Assembly (NCBI GenBank): GCA_022316685.1 | Contig: JAKJHU010000046.1 | Coordinates: 6,175,001 to 6,239,000, forward strand | Length of the DNA stretch: 64,000 nt | Direction of reading: 5' to 3' | Source: Progne subis subis | Taxonomy: Eukaryota; Chordata; Aves; Passeriformes; Hirundinidae | Part shown: piece after piece, positions 1-13,592 of the stretch | Position numbering within the stretch: position 1 is the first letter of the stretch | Layout of the letters: each line of letters begins with the position of its first letter | Position numbers and translations under genes: made by a program | The notes under the pieces: generated by a model | Seen by the model: only the letters and a program-made list of their open reading frames with translations | Told to the model about the DNA's origin: nothing | The model's database searches: none

Positions 1-3000
1 GATGTGCACCTTCCCCATGGCAGTGCCTTACTGCCCCTGCAGATAAAGCAAGGGCTTTACGTTTGGTTCTCTCTTCAACTTGAGAGTATTCAAATCCACA
101 TGTCCTATTTCCAAGGCAACCACTTATCCTGGAAGAACACCCTTCTTTCCTTTTGAATGTGTTCTTCCAAACTAAATTAATTAAATGGTGAGAAAGCATG
201 AATACAAAGGAAAAAAAAAAAAAATGCTGCAGAGCTGTGGGCTACATCTTAGGGCACTCCTGAGGAAGAGGGGAGTTGTGAGCCGTGGTTCCTGCCCCCA
301 AGTTGTGTTTGGCACTTGAACAGTAATGTATGTCAGCACTTCTGGCAGCAGGGAGAGTAACCAGAACTCCCTGCTCACCCTGGAGTGCCCTGAGCATGGT
401 AAGTGCTTCCCTGAAGTACCATGGCTTCAGCTGGTGAGATGAGGAGCGTGGCCTCATGGAGGATGAGGATGTCACCCAGTGACAAAGGCATCCTGTTCAC
501 AATCAAAGCTTTCTTGCCTCCAGGCAGAAGCAGCCAAGCATCAGATTAAGTAATTGAGAGAGCCCCACCTCATTCTCTGTCCTACAGGAAGATAGGGGTG
601 CCATGGCATCAGTCTGCATCTCTGAGACTTGGAAACCCACTGGCTACCCCATGGCTGTGTTTCCTGCCACTGGACTGAACTAAAGCCCTGCTTCTGTGTG
701 TGGAGCATGTTGAAGCAGAGCAGGATGCTGAGCATCTCTGCTTACCCTCAGCTGAGGCTTTTCTGGATGTATAAAGTGGTGCAGCTTAGGGCACCTGTTT
801 GGGGAAATGGAAAAAGTAGGTATCTGTCAAATTGAGTTTTCTCCAGTGCTAGGAGGCAATCAGGCAAAGAGAGTCTGGGATCAGGTATTTAAGTCCTGCA
901 CAACTCTCTTTTGATGTCCTTGTAAGCTTTTTTTGTCTCACTCACTGTCGCTTTTTTTTTTTTTTTTCCCTTTAATTATCTCAGGACTGTTAGTCTGAAT
1001 TCCCTCATTTCAAGAAACCTAACATATAGGATAAGAAAGGATAAGAATTTAAAGGGATTAGGTACTTCTAGTGCAACTAAACAAACAAGTATCCTCCAGT
1101 ATATGGAAAAGCTAGTCTAATACCTGCTTCCCGTTCCTCCATTAAATCTAAAGTTGTCTGCTCAAGAAGCTTGTTCATACTAGTACTTAGTGATACCAAG
1201 TAATGCTGCTTTTGGGGATGTGCAAAGTTGGCTGTAATGATGTTTTAGCCTGGACATGCTCAGCCAGGATATGTTACCGGAAGAGGGATCAGCATTGGCT
1301 CACTCCTGCTGCATTGGCAGGAATTCCCTGTCACTGAGGTCTCTTTGCTGTTGGAGCCAGAGAGAGGGAGGCTGAAATGAAAGTTAGGATAGGCAAGGAA
1401 AGAGTGATGTGTAAAATCATGAATCTCAGCATTCCAATCACAACCATGGTTATAATTAGTGCTATGGCAAGGAAAAAATATGCAACATACCTGAGGGACC
1501 TATATATCCGCTGCTCCTGGATTGCTATCTGACAAGCTTATTAACCACAGCAACGTTGACATACATCCTCCCAATGGTTGCTTGGGACTGGACTGACTAT
1601 TCTTTCATAATAGTGACATGGAGAGAGCAAAGAGAAACCTAAGGGTAAAGGAAGTAGTGAAATGAAGAGCCTCTTTTCTCAGTCAGGATGAAGGAGTTGA
1701 GGCTGGCAAACCTGCATTACAGTGATCTCCGCCCCTTGGAGAGAATTCTTGTGCTTACATTTTGGAGTGTCTTCCATTTTCTTTTGCCTAAGAGCGGGCA
1801 CTTCTGAGTCACCAGGATTTCTGAGGATGCAGAACAAGAACATAAGCAGTGGAATGATGATGGAGCATTTCTTCAGGATAAGCAGAATGAGGCTCCAAGT
1901 TTGGCTTACTAAATGAACAGCTTTCTCAGCTGTAGGTGCTGGGGTACATAGTGCTGAGTAACTACACTTAAATACGTCATTATTGTTCGGTGTGTGCTGA
2001 CAGATTCTGGTGCAGAGGGAAGAAATCCTTTATCTGAAGGAGAAGAATGCAGAGGTGGCCATAAATGACAATTTCTTTCTCCTGTGAAATGCTGATGTGT
2101 CAGCATGTGCTCTTGTCCTGCCTGCTTGGGACAGAGAGATGAGATAAAGAATATTTTTTTGGTTTTGACCTGTAGAAGATGTTGGTCATGTGGAAAGTGT
2201 TCTCTGGAAAATTTCAGATGGATTTCTATACTGACTACACGTACAATGTCTTGGCAGGGCACCCTGATAATGCTTTGGTGGCACTGCCTCACACTTGCTC
2301 ACACCTTTGGTCTCTGTTGGATGTACTTCAATCCCCTTCTCTGTTGCTCCAACAGAATGGACTGTTCCAAGGTCTGTGAATTCAAGTTACTTGTTCTGTC
2401 CCCGTAGTCAAATAGTGGCAATTTGAAGTGGAAGCCATAGCTCATTCAGGGAAGTCGCACACTGTTGAAACCATATGTTTAGAAACTTGAAACTATTAAA
2501 GAATAGTTTACAAGTGAATTGGAACGCTGCAAGTGAAATAGGAACATTGTAAGTGAATTGTGGATCTGTGGTCAGACCCAGTTTCACTCCTGTCACAGGC
2601 GGAGTCTGACATGGCAGAGAACAGGCGTGTCTGTAGGAGATGGCATGTCAAAGGGGTCCATCAACATTTTCATGGGTGATGTGTATGTACATTAATTAGG
2701 AGGGCTTTTGGGAGTACCTTTCAAACTTTCAACTTCCTTTCTGCATTATTAGCAGAAAATTAAAAGAAGTGTATTTATGCTTGGTCTGATGCACCTCTTG
2801 AGTAGCTTATGCTTTTGCAGAAGCTGGCTATTAAAGGAGCTGCTTACAGAGGTTTGTGGTGAAGCTCCTCTCTGTATGCGAATGTTAGGGTTACCTTCAC
2901 TTCATTCCTTGATGAGCAAATGAGAGCACTTCCTCCAAACTGAAAATTAATTGTAGTTGAAATTTAGGGAGCCTCAATGATGATTAAACAAATCCAAACT

Positions 3001-4302
3001 GTCTCATAAATTTAGAGCTGAGTAAGTTCATACTTGTTCTGCTGAGAGATAAAAGGTCAGTGTTTAAACAAAATCTTTTAAATTGCATTATTTGTTCACC
3101 CAAGAGCACCTCAGCACATTCTCTGTCCCTCACCGCAATTTCTTGCTCTCTTTTTAGCCACTACTACACTACATTGTAGTACAAAGTCTGGAAAGAGGAC
3201 ATGGAGGGGAATTAAGAGGCCAGTAGAGCCATTCTTGATTTCTCAGGTGGTAAGAAAAGGTCATCACTTGCTTTAATTTTGCTACTTTGCAAAAGTAGGA
3301 AATGTCAAGACACCACTGTATTTTGGGTCAATATTTAAAATTATTGAAAGAAAATAAGTAGAAAGGATAGTAGAGGTAGCTGAGTGTTGATTTTCATCTT
3401 AATACATGGGATATTTCTGATTGAATGACAAAGGATCCATAACGCCAATAGACCAAAATGAAGTTTTGGCCCAAAATGCACATCTCGCGGCACTTAATCA
3501 AGCAAATATCCTAAAAATTCAGATGGAAATCTTGCTGCAGGATCATTTTTTGGCTATGAAGTATAAGAACAGCAACTACATTAATAATTTTTGACTTGAT
3601 ATACTTACTCTCTTCTTTGTAAATGACTTGTTTCTTATTTGTGCTTATAATGCTAAATCTTCTTCCTGCACAGCCACAGAGCTTGCTTTAAAGTCCAAAA
3701 ATTGTTATTGGCCTGTTTTCAGCTGATTCTCTTGATATCTGTAGGGAGATCTGCCTCTCCCTTGAATGCATTAGTGGATATGAATGTTATAGATGCATGA
3801 AGAAATAAAGACATTTCTTCAAAATAAGTGAGCAGCAGCTCCTACCTCAGCAGACACCTTGCCACCTCCACTCAGCAGTATGCAGAAGCATGGCTGTTTG
3901 CCCTTCTTCTGGGCTGTTGCCTTCCATTTTAAATCCATTATTTCTAAAGATTTCTATAAAGTTAAAGTCTAAACAAAGGAAAGTCTTGACAAGTCAAGCA
4001 AATAAGCAGTATCATTTTACTACAGAGTCAGAAAAATAAATGAAATACTTGCTATAATTTTATTTCCCCGGTGCAGAAAAAAATGCTTGCTAGTCAGTCA
4101 TGATGACTGTTTTCTTTTCCCTGGGCTTTCATGTTGGAGGAGATGCAGAGGGTAACCTGGGACATCAGGTAAGTGGCTTTTCTTGTAACATGAGATTTTC
4201 CTGCAGCACACAAGCGAGAGCAGCATTTGTGTGCAACTCAGCACAAGTAATCCCGCAGAGGTGATCGCACTTGGTTATTGATGGAAAGATGACACGGCTC
4301 CT

Positions 4303-4322
4303 GAGCCGCGCAGAAGCGGCTC
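4303..4322. repeat. Small GC-rich inverted repeat
   Basis: GAGCCGC and GCGGCTC form a 7-bp stem around a 6-base loop, in a short CpG-containing stretch of otherwise AT-rich DNA. It may be a hairpin or a paired binding site. Confidence 0.55.
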
Positions 4323-7300
4323 CTCGATGGCTTGCATTAGTTCATATAGAAGGCATCCAGACTATGTCACTGCCAGATAGCTCTGCCTTATTAGGATGAG
4401 GCAGTTTTCTTCTGAGCCTGCACCTCCCTGGCTTGCTCAGAGCCTGATGAATGGGTGGATACCAATCTGACTCTCACCTTTTTCATGCCAAACTGGTTAT
4501 GCTGTTTTAACATAAATTAGAGCCCCTTTCTTTAAGCTGTATGTTGTCATTTTTCTGAACCTAAATCTGCAGTCTTCTATCTTGGGAAGGCACAGACTGT
4601 GTTCCTCGCCATCTGTGGGTGAACATGCACATGTTTGGGTTCACAGCAAATCCTATCGTGCTGGTGCAGAAGGGAGAATTTCTACCTGAACCTCTTCCCT
4701 TCTCAACCTGTCAGCAGTGGTTTTTTTTTTCAAGTGGGAACTTCCAGAGGAACTACTTTATTATTAACAAGCAATTACTATTAAGACTACTTGGACCAGG
4801 GCTTGAATGGTGTTGTGAAGTAAACACAAATATAAAACACGGGCACTGACATTTGGCATTATTTGGAATTAAGAGCAACTGGGTTTTTTACACCAATAAA
4901 TTCTTTACTTTAAAAAGCGGCTGCAGCAGAAAAAAACAGTTTCAGGGAGGTTAATTCTATTCACCCATTTCCCTAAAGAATCACAGCATGCTAAGCATGC
5001 TTTTTTTCACCACTGAGCAGAGCCTGTGCATTATGTAAGTGAAGGCATTGGTCTCCATTTGCAGATACTGAAGCTACAAGTTAACACGTGCACCTGCAGG
5101 GCAGCTGGGCACTCCTGCATGTCTGTGGGTGAAGGTGCTGGAGTCCAGCAGTGGGACAGCTGGGCCAGGAGTCAATTCGTAACTGGGAAGGGGCAAGATA
5201 GCATCAGTTGAACTTGACTTTGATTTCCACCATTTGATGTAGTCTGGCCCAAAATGTTCAGGCAACAAGGTATCAGGATACCTTGATATTTGCCTCCAGC
5301 TTGAAATAGGTGGTTTTGTTGAAGCTGACAATTTACTCTTGTTTGTTCTCTGCTCTAATTTTGCAAACAAGACTTTCTGAATACTCAGAAAAGAACTGAC
5401 AGTATTGTTCCAGAATAGACTTAATGAGGGTAGCTTCTGCTTTTAGGAAAATGTCAGTCACATGACTCCTTTGAACATTTTCTGAGGCCAACATTTGTCA
5501 GTAATGATTTTTTCCAGCAGTAAGTGTAGGCTTTTACAGCACCACCTTAGGAGCAGCTCTGAGGCTAATGGTGAAGAGGACAGGATTTGGAGTCCCGCTA
5601 CATTGAGTCCCTCTGATTTTGTATAAATCACAAAAGGTTGACAAGTTCCCCAAGTGGTTTAGAATCTTTCTGTTGTCTAAATTCCTGTTACAATCATAAC
5701 AAAATAGCAGAATATAAAAAGTAAATTCCTCTCATTTCTTCTCCAAATTAGAAGTCCCAGCGACCACGCTGGGGGAATATCTTATTGCTATACCATTTCA
5801 TTCATTTTTCTGCAATAAACTGTGAATTCCAGGAGGAAGCTATTACTCGTCTAGACTCCTAATAGGAGATTCATTTGTCCTAAGGATTTGTATCAGTTCT
5901 CTTATCTAAATTTCCCACTTACTTTAGAGCTGTTGTTTCTGTAAATTTTGCCAGGGCCATCCCACACCACTTCCTGCTCTAGACTTTCACCAAAGCCAAA
6001 GAGCGCAGCAGCTACACCCATAACTTCCTTACACAGATTCCTGAGAGAATGCATCATCTCCCTTTTCTTGGCTTGCTGTAACAGGCTTAACTTTTATAGG
6101 CACTAGACCTTTTAACACTTTCTAAATTTATGCTAGCAAAGACTTGAGCAGTGTAGAGCCCTGAACTGCATCCATCACATTGCTCTGTGTTAAATATACC
6201 CGAGAATGCAATGCCTCTGGCCTCTCGAAGATTCTACTTTGTATCAAAGACAGGTACTCTTAATTAATAAAAGCTGAAAGAAGGCCTCAAGCAGAGGTGT
6301 TCTGTAAATCATTAAATTCTCAGGTCTCAATCTGCAGAAAAAAAAAGAGACATGTTTAGACTATTACACTTGTGCAGAGCATGACTACCTCCTCTTCAAG
6401 GATTACAGTTTTTGATGAGGAAGAAGCATGCAGGGGGTGGGAAAAAAGGAAATTGGAGGTGAAACAATGCTGACCTGGATAATGCACCAATTATTTAAAT
6501 ATATCTGTTTTTATTAGCCAAAAAATCTTATTTCTCCATTGTAAAATATCTGTAGTAGCAGCTTTATTACCGTAACAGAATTCCACTTCTAGTTACACTT
6601 GTAACACCAACAAAAGCTCTTTATAGCTGCTTTTACAATGATACCTGCTTAGGATAAGCTTGAAAACTCTCTAAGGTTTCATCCTTCTTAAAGACCATTC
6701 CTTGGCTATTCATTATATTTGCTTCCCCACTCCTGTTTTATTTGAAGTTCTGTATAAAAGCAACATATTGATTTTCAGTTACTTGTTGTGAGCTTTCCCT
6801 TAAGACTGTAGGGGAGAAAAGTTTTGGGGTTTTGTTTTTGTTTTTTTTTTAAATCCTTTTCAATGTTGATTAGAAAAGTATTTTGATTTGAGAATTCTCA
6901 TGTTTGCTCTATAAAGAACAGACTATAGTCAGAGAACCAGAAGATCTCTCAAATACCTACTGAACTTTGAATGACTTAGAGTAGGTACACTATAAAGTGT
7001 CTTCCATCTTTCCTTCTTTGGCCTTGCAGAGGAATTAATATACTCCCTTGTGGTTCCCATGGAGCTGGGCACGAGCTGCATCAGAGAAAGTGCTTTGTAA
7101 ATTACAAGGTTTGAGGTTTGTTTGGGTTAGTTTGCCTTGCTGTAAATGGGTTTGCATCTAATCCTGTTTCCATTGGTCTTATTGAAAGTAATGGCTAGTT
7201 GACCAAATTACAGCAATATAATTCCTGCCAGAATGGAAGTCAAGCATTAGAAAATACAAAAATTAAAATCTAAGGGTCCCTGAATAATACAGAGAGGCAT

Positions 7301-8363
7301 CTAGCATAAGATAGACTTAAGATTCTATCTGTTCATTTTTTGTACTAAGCATACAAACTCTAAATTCCATTTTAGGTAACCTTACTGTCACCTGAAAACT
7401 TACCTGTTTTCCTTAAACAATCACTTTAAAATTTAGGAGCACCTCCAGAATGGCAGTTAAAAACAGTTTTGATGGTGTTCATCTCTGATGTGATTGCCAC
7501 ATTATCAGACTTCATAGCTTTGCAGATTTTACATCTGAGAGAAAGGGACAAATTTTCTGGTGATAATAACTTTCTTACTGTATAAAGCACAGACTTAATA
7601 CCTTTAGGGAGTATGAGGAATGTTTCTCTCCTTCCATTGCTGCAGTTCTTGGCATGGGCATTGCTGTGATGGAGGGTCTATCTCAGGAGCAGTTCCCTAG
7701 GTTTCTATCACTGACTTGTAACCCTTCGGTTACTGTCTGGTCCCATCTAGACCATACAGTACATGGGGGCTGGATCCAGCTGCCAAAGCCCCTCCAAGTC
7801 CCCTGTGACTGCACAGTGACAGATGGCTGCTCTGCAAAGCCCGGGTGTACAAACACAGTCTGATCTCTGCTGAGGCCATGGGACACCACGGTTCAGCTCC
7901 CCACCTGCCAGAGCCGCTGCCTGGGCTTGCTATGAAACCTTAGTCCAGGGTTGTCCACCTAATCCTCTGCAAGGTGGCTGATAAAGCCCTGAGCTGACTT
8001 GTGGCTTAGCTTGACATTCAGCAAAGATGGGAACACGAAAACAAAGCCAGCCATGTCAGCCCATTGGGGCTGCAGTGGTAGGAGCTGCTCTCTGCTCCAG
8101 CGCGTGCCCATGGCAGGAATAAAGGCATAGCAGCAATAGTGCTACTGCTGGCTGCCAACACCAGAAATCCAGTGCCTGAGGCTCTGCTCACCTCTGCCTG
8201 CCTTCAACACATGAACTGGGCTGGTAACGGAAGAAAATTTAGAAGGCAGAAATTTCTAATTGTAGTCACCAATTAATGGCCACAAACGCAGAGGCAGAGC
8301 AGAAATGCTTCTATCATTCTTCCAAAATAATAAATGCCTCCTCCATTTATTTGGCCTTCCAGT

Positions 8364-8393
8364 AAAAAAAAAAAAAAAAAAAAAGAGAGAGAG
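8364..8393. repeat. A-run plus GA microsatellite
   Basis: 21 A residues followed by a short GA run. Confidence 0.95.
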
Positions 8394-10166
8394 CCTGTTA
8401 AAAGGATTTATCTGAAATTTTCTGCTTCTCTGAACAAGTAGGTCATATAAAAAGATCAGTGCTGTCTAAGAAAACAGGGTGGGGCTGACTTTCATTTTAT
8501 AATTTCACAAAAACAATCTTTGACCTTGTAGAATGAAATTAAACACTGAGAAAGGTGGGGATATTGGCTTTGCTGAGTCCTTTGCCCCATCCCTTCTGAT
8601 CTCTCCTTAACTGATTATTTTGCTATTTAGTGTGGTCATTTTGGTAGGTAGGATTAGCAGACTAATTGGATGGTATCTTTCTTCCCCTACTGCATTTTTA
8701 AGACCTTTTCGAGAGTTTTCAGAACATACTTTCCTCTCATGTAATTTAAACAGGGTTTATCCTAATAAGGTTTATTAAATTCTTGATTTTAACTCTTTTC
8801 CTTTTTTCATGGTTTTTAAAAGTGACATTAGAATCAGCACCAAACCCGAAAGTAATCTGAGGTTTTCTGTAGTATAAGACAGGGAAAAATGGTTTCCCAT
8901 GTTACTGGCCTGCGCAAGCCAGCCGAAGACTTGTATGGCATTCTGATGTAATTTTATCCCAGGCTTTGTTTGAAAAACGAGGTCTTGCAACACCCCCATT
9001 GAAGCCTGAAGTGCAGTACATGAAGTTAACCCAACACGTGGCCATCTTTGTCTCTGACGTGCTGGAACGAAGGACAGGACTGACATAGCTCCTTCACTGG
9101 GGGAATCCTTCATACTGTAAAGGGGCTAAGTCTTGGTTGAAGTAAATAATGCTTGAACTGTGGCACTTCTGTACCTAGGGAGTTGCTGTCTGAGAATCTT
9201 AGCTGAGGCCAGGGTTCCTTTATCTTCCACACTTGACATTTTAAGTTCACATCTTTCTAAGTCATATTACTGTGAGCTACTAATACTAGTGTCAATTAGA
9301 TAAGGAGATTACTTTGTGCTGTTGTTCATATCTATTGCAATACTTCATTGTTTTCTAGGCTGCATGACAGGAAGGAGAGATTAGATCTGTCTTCTTCAGG
9401 TGTTATCTATGCCAGGATGGGACTAACAGCACCCGAGTCTAATAATGTCTGCAAAGTACTTTGCCATAATTTTTTGGACATGTTGGAAATTATAATGGGC
9501 TTGAAGCAGAGATTTTGGGCCTGGGTTTTCTCTTCCCTACAGCTGTTGCACACAAAGTTCTTGTATTATGAGGGTGAAAATTCATCTCTAATTTCTGCAG
9601 ACAGGTTCCTACTTGCTGTGTATGTCCCTCTCATGTCAAAGCCCAGTATTGGATTAGTGCTAGGGCTAACATTAACATGCATTTCCTTAACATGGAGAAG
9701 TGGGACAGCACATGAATAATACCTTTGAAATGCCTCTGGCAGATTTTGCCAGCCATCTGTCCAAACTGTGCAACAACAATAATTTCCCTAGACTGAGTAT
9801 AGTGCTCTGGTTAAGATGTGTATCACTTTCCATGTTATCTAACTTGCCTCTCTCCACTGTAACCAGTGCATCCCAGCACAGAGCTCTCTCAAACATGCAG
9901 AATGTTTAAATCATGTTTTGTGGCGTGTCAGAGAGGTCTCTCACTCTGAGAGAGACCTGTTCCAGAATGGCCAGCAGCCCAGCACTTTGGGCTTATGCAC
10001 CAGCCAGGCAGCAGAGCCAGGGCAAAACAAAGACTCTACCTGACAGGGAACAAGAATTTGACCTGGACATGCCATGAGTGCCTTGAATGCCAGGCTTCTG
10101 TTGTTCAAAAGGTTTCTGTCTTTATTTTTATCAAGCACAGATGCTTTTTCTTTCAAAGCTACACTT

Positions 10167-10204
<38 letters not shown>
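10167..10204. repeat. A-run plus TA microsatellite
   Basis: About 16 A residues pass into about 11 TA repeats. Confidence 0.95.
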
Positions 10205-13200
10205 GTCTCTCTTTCTTTGGCAACTATTACCTAAGAGTCTAGCAGTTTAAGTTCCCTTAATAACATCTATACAAAGTAGGGAAGGTCTGTTTTGCCACAT
10301 TTTACAAACCAGGACATGAGAACAACTATGCAATGTAAATTAACCCTAATAAAGCAGAGCACTGACACAGCTCTTCTAGTTTGAACCAGGCAATGCCTCT
10401 CTTGGTCTCATACCCTGAGTGACGCAGGCTATAGGCAAACACGGCAGCCACTGAAACATTTACAACTAGTCCCCCTCGGTGGTATATCCCAGCTGGCTGG
10501 AACACCTTCCTAACTTCCACCTCAGCCCATGTAACCAAAGAATCTTGATTTACCCTCTCATGTCTGAACATGGATTCAGAAATCAGGCTTGTATATACAC
10601 TTTGAAACGATACTTCTCAAAAGCTTCTAGTAAGGCAAGCTAAAAAAGCTACAATTTCCACAGGAAAAAAACCCACGATGTATGTCTTTCAAAGGCCAAA
10701 CTATAGTGAAGTATGATAATTGCCAACATGTGTGTCTTATTTTCAAACTGTAATCCAGCCAAGCTCAGTCAATAAACCAGATCATGTATTTGTTTACAGT
10801 GTTCTTTGTTGAAAAGAGAAGTCCCATTTGTATTAATCTCATACACATGGAAATAATTTTATTCATGTCTTATCAGTTGGCCATGCTTTTAGAATAGTCT
10901 TTATTTCAGTTACACTAAAGCAAGGAATATTTTAGTTACAAATCTGATTAAAGAAAAATTTGTGAAACTTGTTTGCTAAGCACTGCAGGCAAAGTAAGAA
11001 TTATTTCTGTGTTTTTTGTTGTTGTACAATACTGGTATACTCCAAGCCTGCCCAAAAACTCTGCCACATTCCAGGAAAGACCAGTAATAACTTATTTTCC
11101 TCTTTTTATTCCAGTGTTTCCCACATTGAGCACACATTTCAGTCATTTGCCAGATGGAAATGCTGCTGCCACCCAGCACAACCTTGCAAACAATATCTTT
11201 CAAATGCTGCTCTCCATATTGCCCAGATTGTGTAATTCACAGAAAAACTGAGTCAAATTAATGACTTTTTAAAGTCTGCACTCCAAATGAGTAGAAAGCC
11301 TGCACACAAGAGTTTAAAAGAGCAAGGACTTGCTGTGGTGAGCTTAACATCACATTCAGTTGTTTTTAACAGTAGCAAAACAGACTATTCACATTTCCAG
11401 TTCAGTTTTATGTCGCATTTAGACTAAATTATGATTGTTTAAGAGAGAAGTAAATAGTGATGGAGTTTTTGCTGGAATATATACTTTTTCATCATTGTGC
11501 TTCAGCTTTTATGTGAGGAAACTTTTTCATTGATCTAGTTTTTGTTGGATTATTTTCCTGTATTTTGCAATCTCAAAACAAGTATTAAACCATACAAAAG
11601 GGCTTTTTAATATTTCTGCCTGGTTTTGCTCCCCTTACATTCATATTCCTAGCCAGCAGATCAACTGTGAGATATTCATATTCCCTCTGAGCAATGTCTT
11701 GCTTCCCAAATAGTTTCCTGGACATCAGTAGATGTCCCTGTTATGTCTGGCAGCAGCTACCAAAATGTGATTTACCAGCCCAGTGAGATTCTGGCAGTTC
11801 CAACAGGGTGACTAGCCTGACAGAAGTACAATTGTTCATTTAATTTATATGGTTACAAGCCCAACAGAAGCAAGATAAAATGAAGGAAAATTTGGGAAGG
11901 GAATCTAGGATAAAAACTAAATAGCTGTGTACACAAATATCACAACCTGGCTCTTGATCATGAACGGCATTGTTGTTGAATACTGTAGGACTGTTGCAGA
12001 TGTTTTGTGATGCAAAAGACAGAGGGAATCCTTGGCATTTAAAGATCACCTGTGCATGCCAGGATCCTTCATTCATAAAAACATTAACTTTGCACCCCAA
12101 TCACCATCTGCAGCTCTGTTGCAGAAATCATGCCAGTAGCTTGTCTGGACAAATGGAAATTATTATGCCTTGGCTTAGTTCATCTACAATGTCATGAAGG
12201 ATTTTTCTTTATAAGACTTCATCCTACTTACACCATGTGTCTCTAAATCATATTACTCGTTTGGCTGTTTCAAAAGAACCACTTTACAAGCTTATCCTTT
12301 TGGTTGCTAAATGATACAATAAAAGTGCAATTCAGATGCCGAACTAATTCCACAACATTTAATTTCATCTAGTTTAAGGTTTCATCATGTTTATTAAATG
12401 TTTAAGGGGTCAAAGTCTTGTAATACCCAAAGAATGGAAGTTAGTTAAGATCCACATCTAAAACTAATAAACTTGTTTAGACCTATAGGGTCTGACAATA
12501 AACATTGGGTTCTTTTGTGATGATAACTTCATGTCTACAGCAATCTGCACTTCATAAAACTGGAATTGCATGGTTAGATTCATGTATCTGATTACTGTGA
12601 ACAAGGGTACTGAGTACTCAGGAGACTGGCTGTGGGAATGGGCAAGGGCATGCAAAGCCACATAGCTCTTCTCTTTCTCCATCAGAAAACTTAGTGTGGG
12701 TGACAAAAGGCCATATGGAAGTATTGAGGGAAAAGCTGCCCATAGTGTTTAGAGCTGTGAAGTGCCACACTTGTGAATACCAATTTTAGAAAGTCAAATT
12801 TTCTAGGTCATTCAGTTCAGAAGTTGGAGGATGAGAAGTGGAAGTCTGAGACTTTGCTTCTCTCCTCCTCTGAGGTGTTTCCCCACCTTTGGGCTGTTCA
12901 ATGACACAGAGTAGGCTGGAGAAATATTATTGCCACATGCTCAAAGCATTCACTCTCTTTGGTGGCACTGCTTTATGCTGTTCTGGCATCACAGAAGAGC
13001 TCTCAGTGCCCTCACCTGGGGGATTTCACCAGCGAGGGGCAAGCAGAAGGCACCGTGAGTCCCCATGCTGATCTCTTGTAGTCCATTCCCAGTGGCTTTT
13101 GTTATTTGAGTTCTCAGTGTGAGGGTCACCTGGACGCTCAGCCAGACTTCAAGAGTCAGGCAGAAACCAGAACAGAGGAAAACTCTCATTGCAAATTGCA

Positions 13201-13543
13201 TCTTATGAGAGATGGGCTGCTGAAGGTTGAGTATGAGTAAAGGAACAGGAGGGAATTTCAACGGGTGAAGAGCCTGGACTTGCAGGTTGTTTTCCTCAGT
13301 GTGGATGTTGCATGAAAGAACTGTGGTAAGAGCTTCTGAAAGCACATCTGAAATGCTGACATCCCAGGCAATAGGTTGTTCACAGAGTTGTCCTGATCCT
13401 GGCTAAAGCATGTTGAAAACATTTCCAGCTTCGTACTGCACTTTCCATTTCATCAAATGACATAAGTTTGTGGGTTTGGAGGTTATCTTATTTTGTTTGT
13501 GCCCATCAGAATGTGAATAGAATGCAGATGGAAGGTTGATTTA

Positions 13544-13592
13544 TGTTGGTTTTGTTGGTTTTGGGGTTTTTGGGTTTTTTTGGTTTTTTTCC
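13544..13592. repeat. G/T low-complexity tract
   Basis: Only G and T for almost 50 bases (blocks like TTGGTTTTGTTGG and GGGGTTTTTGGG) on the plus strand. No regular unit. Confidence 0.85.

Noticed and set aside
12989..13345. 118-codon minus-strand open frame
   Set aside because: Isolated, no domain or homologue recognised, and no exon-like borders or promoter nearby.
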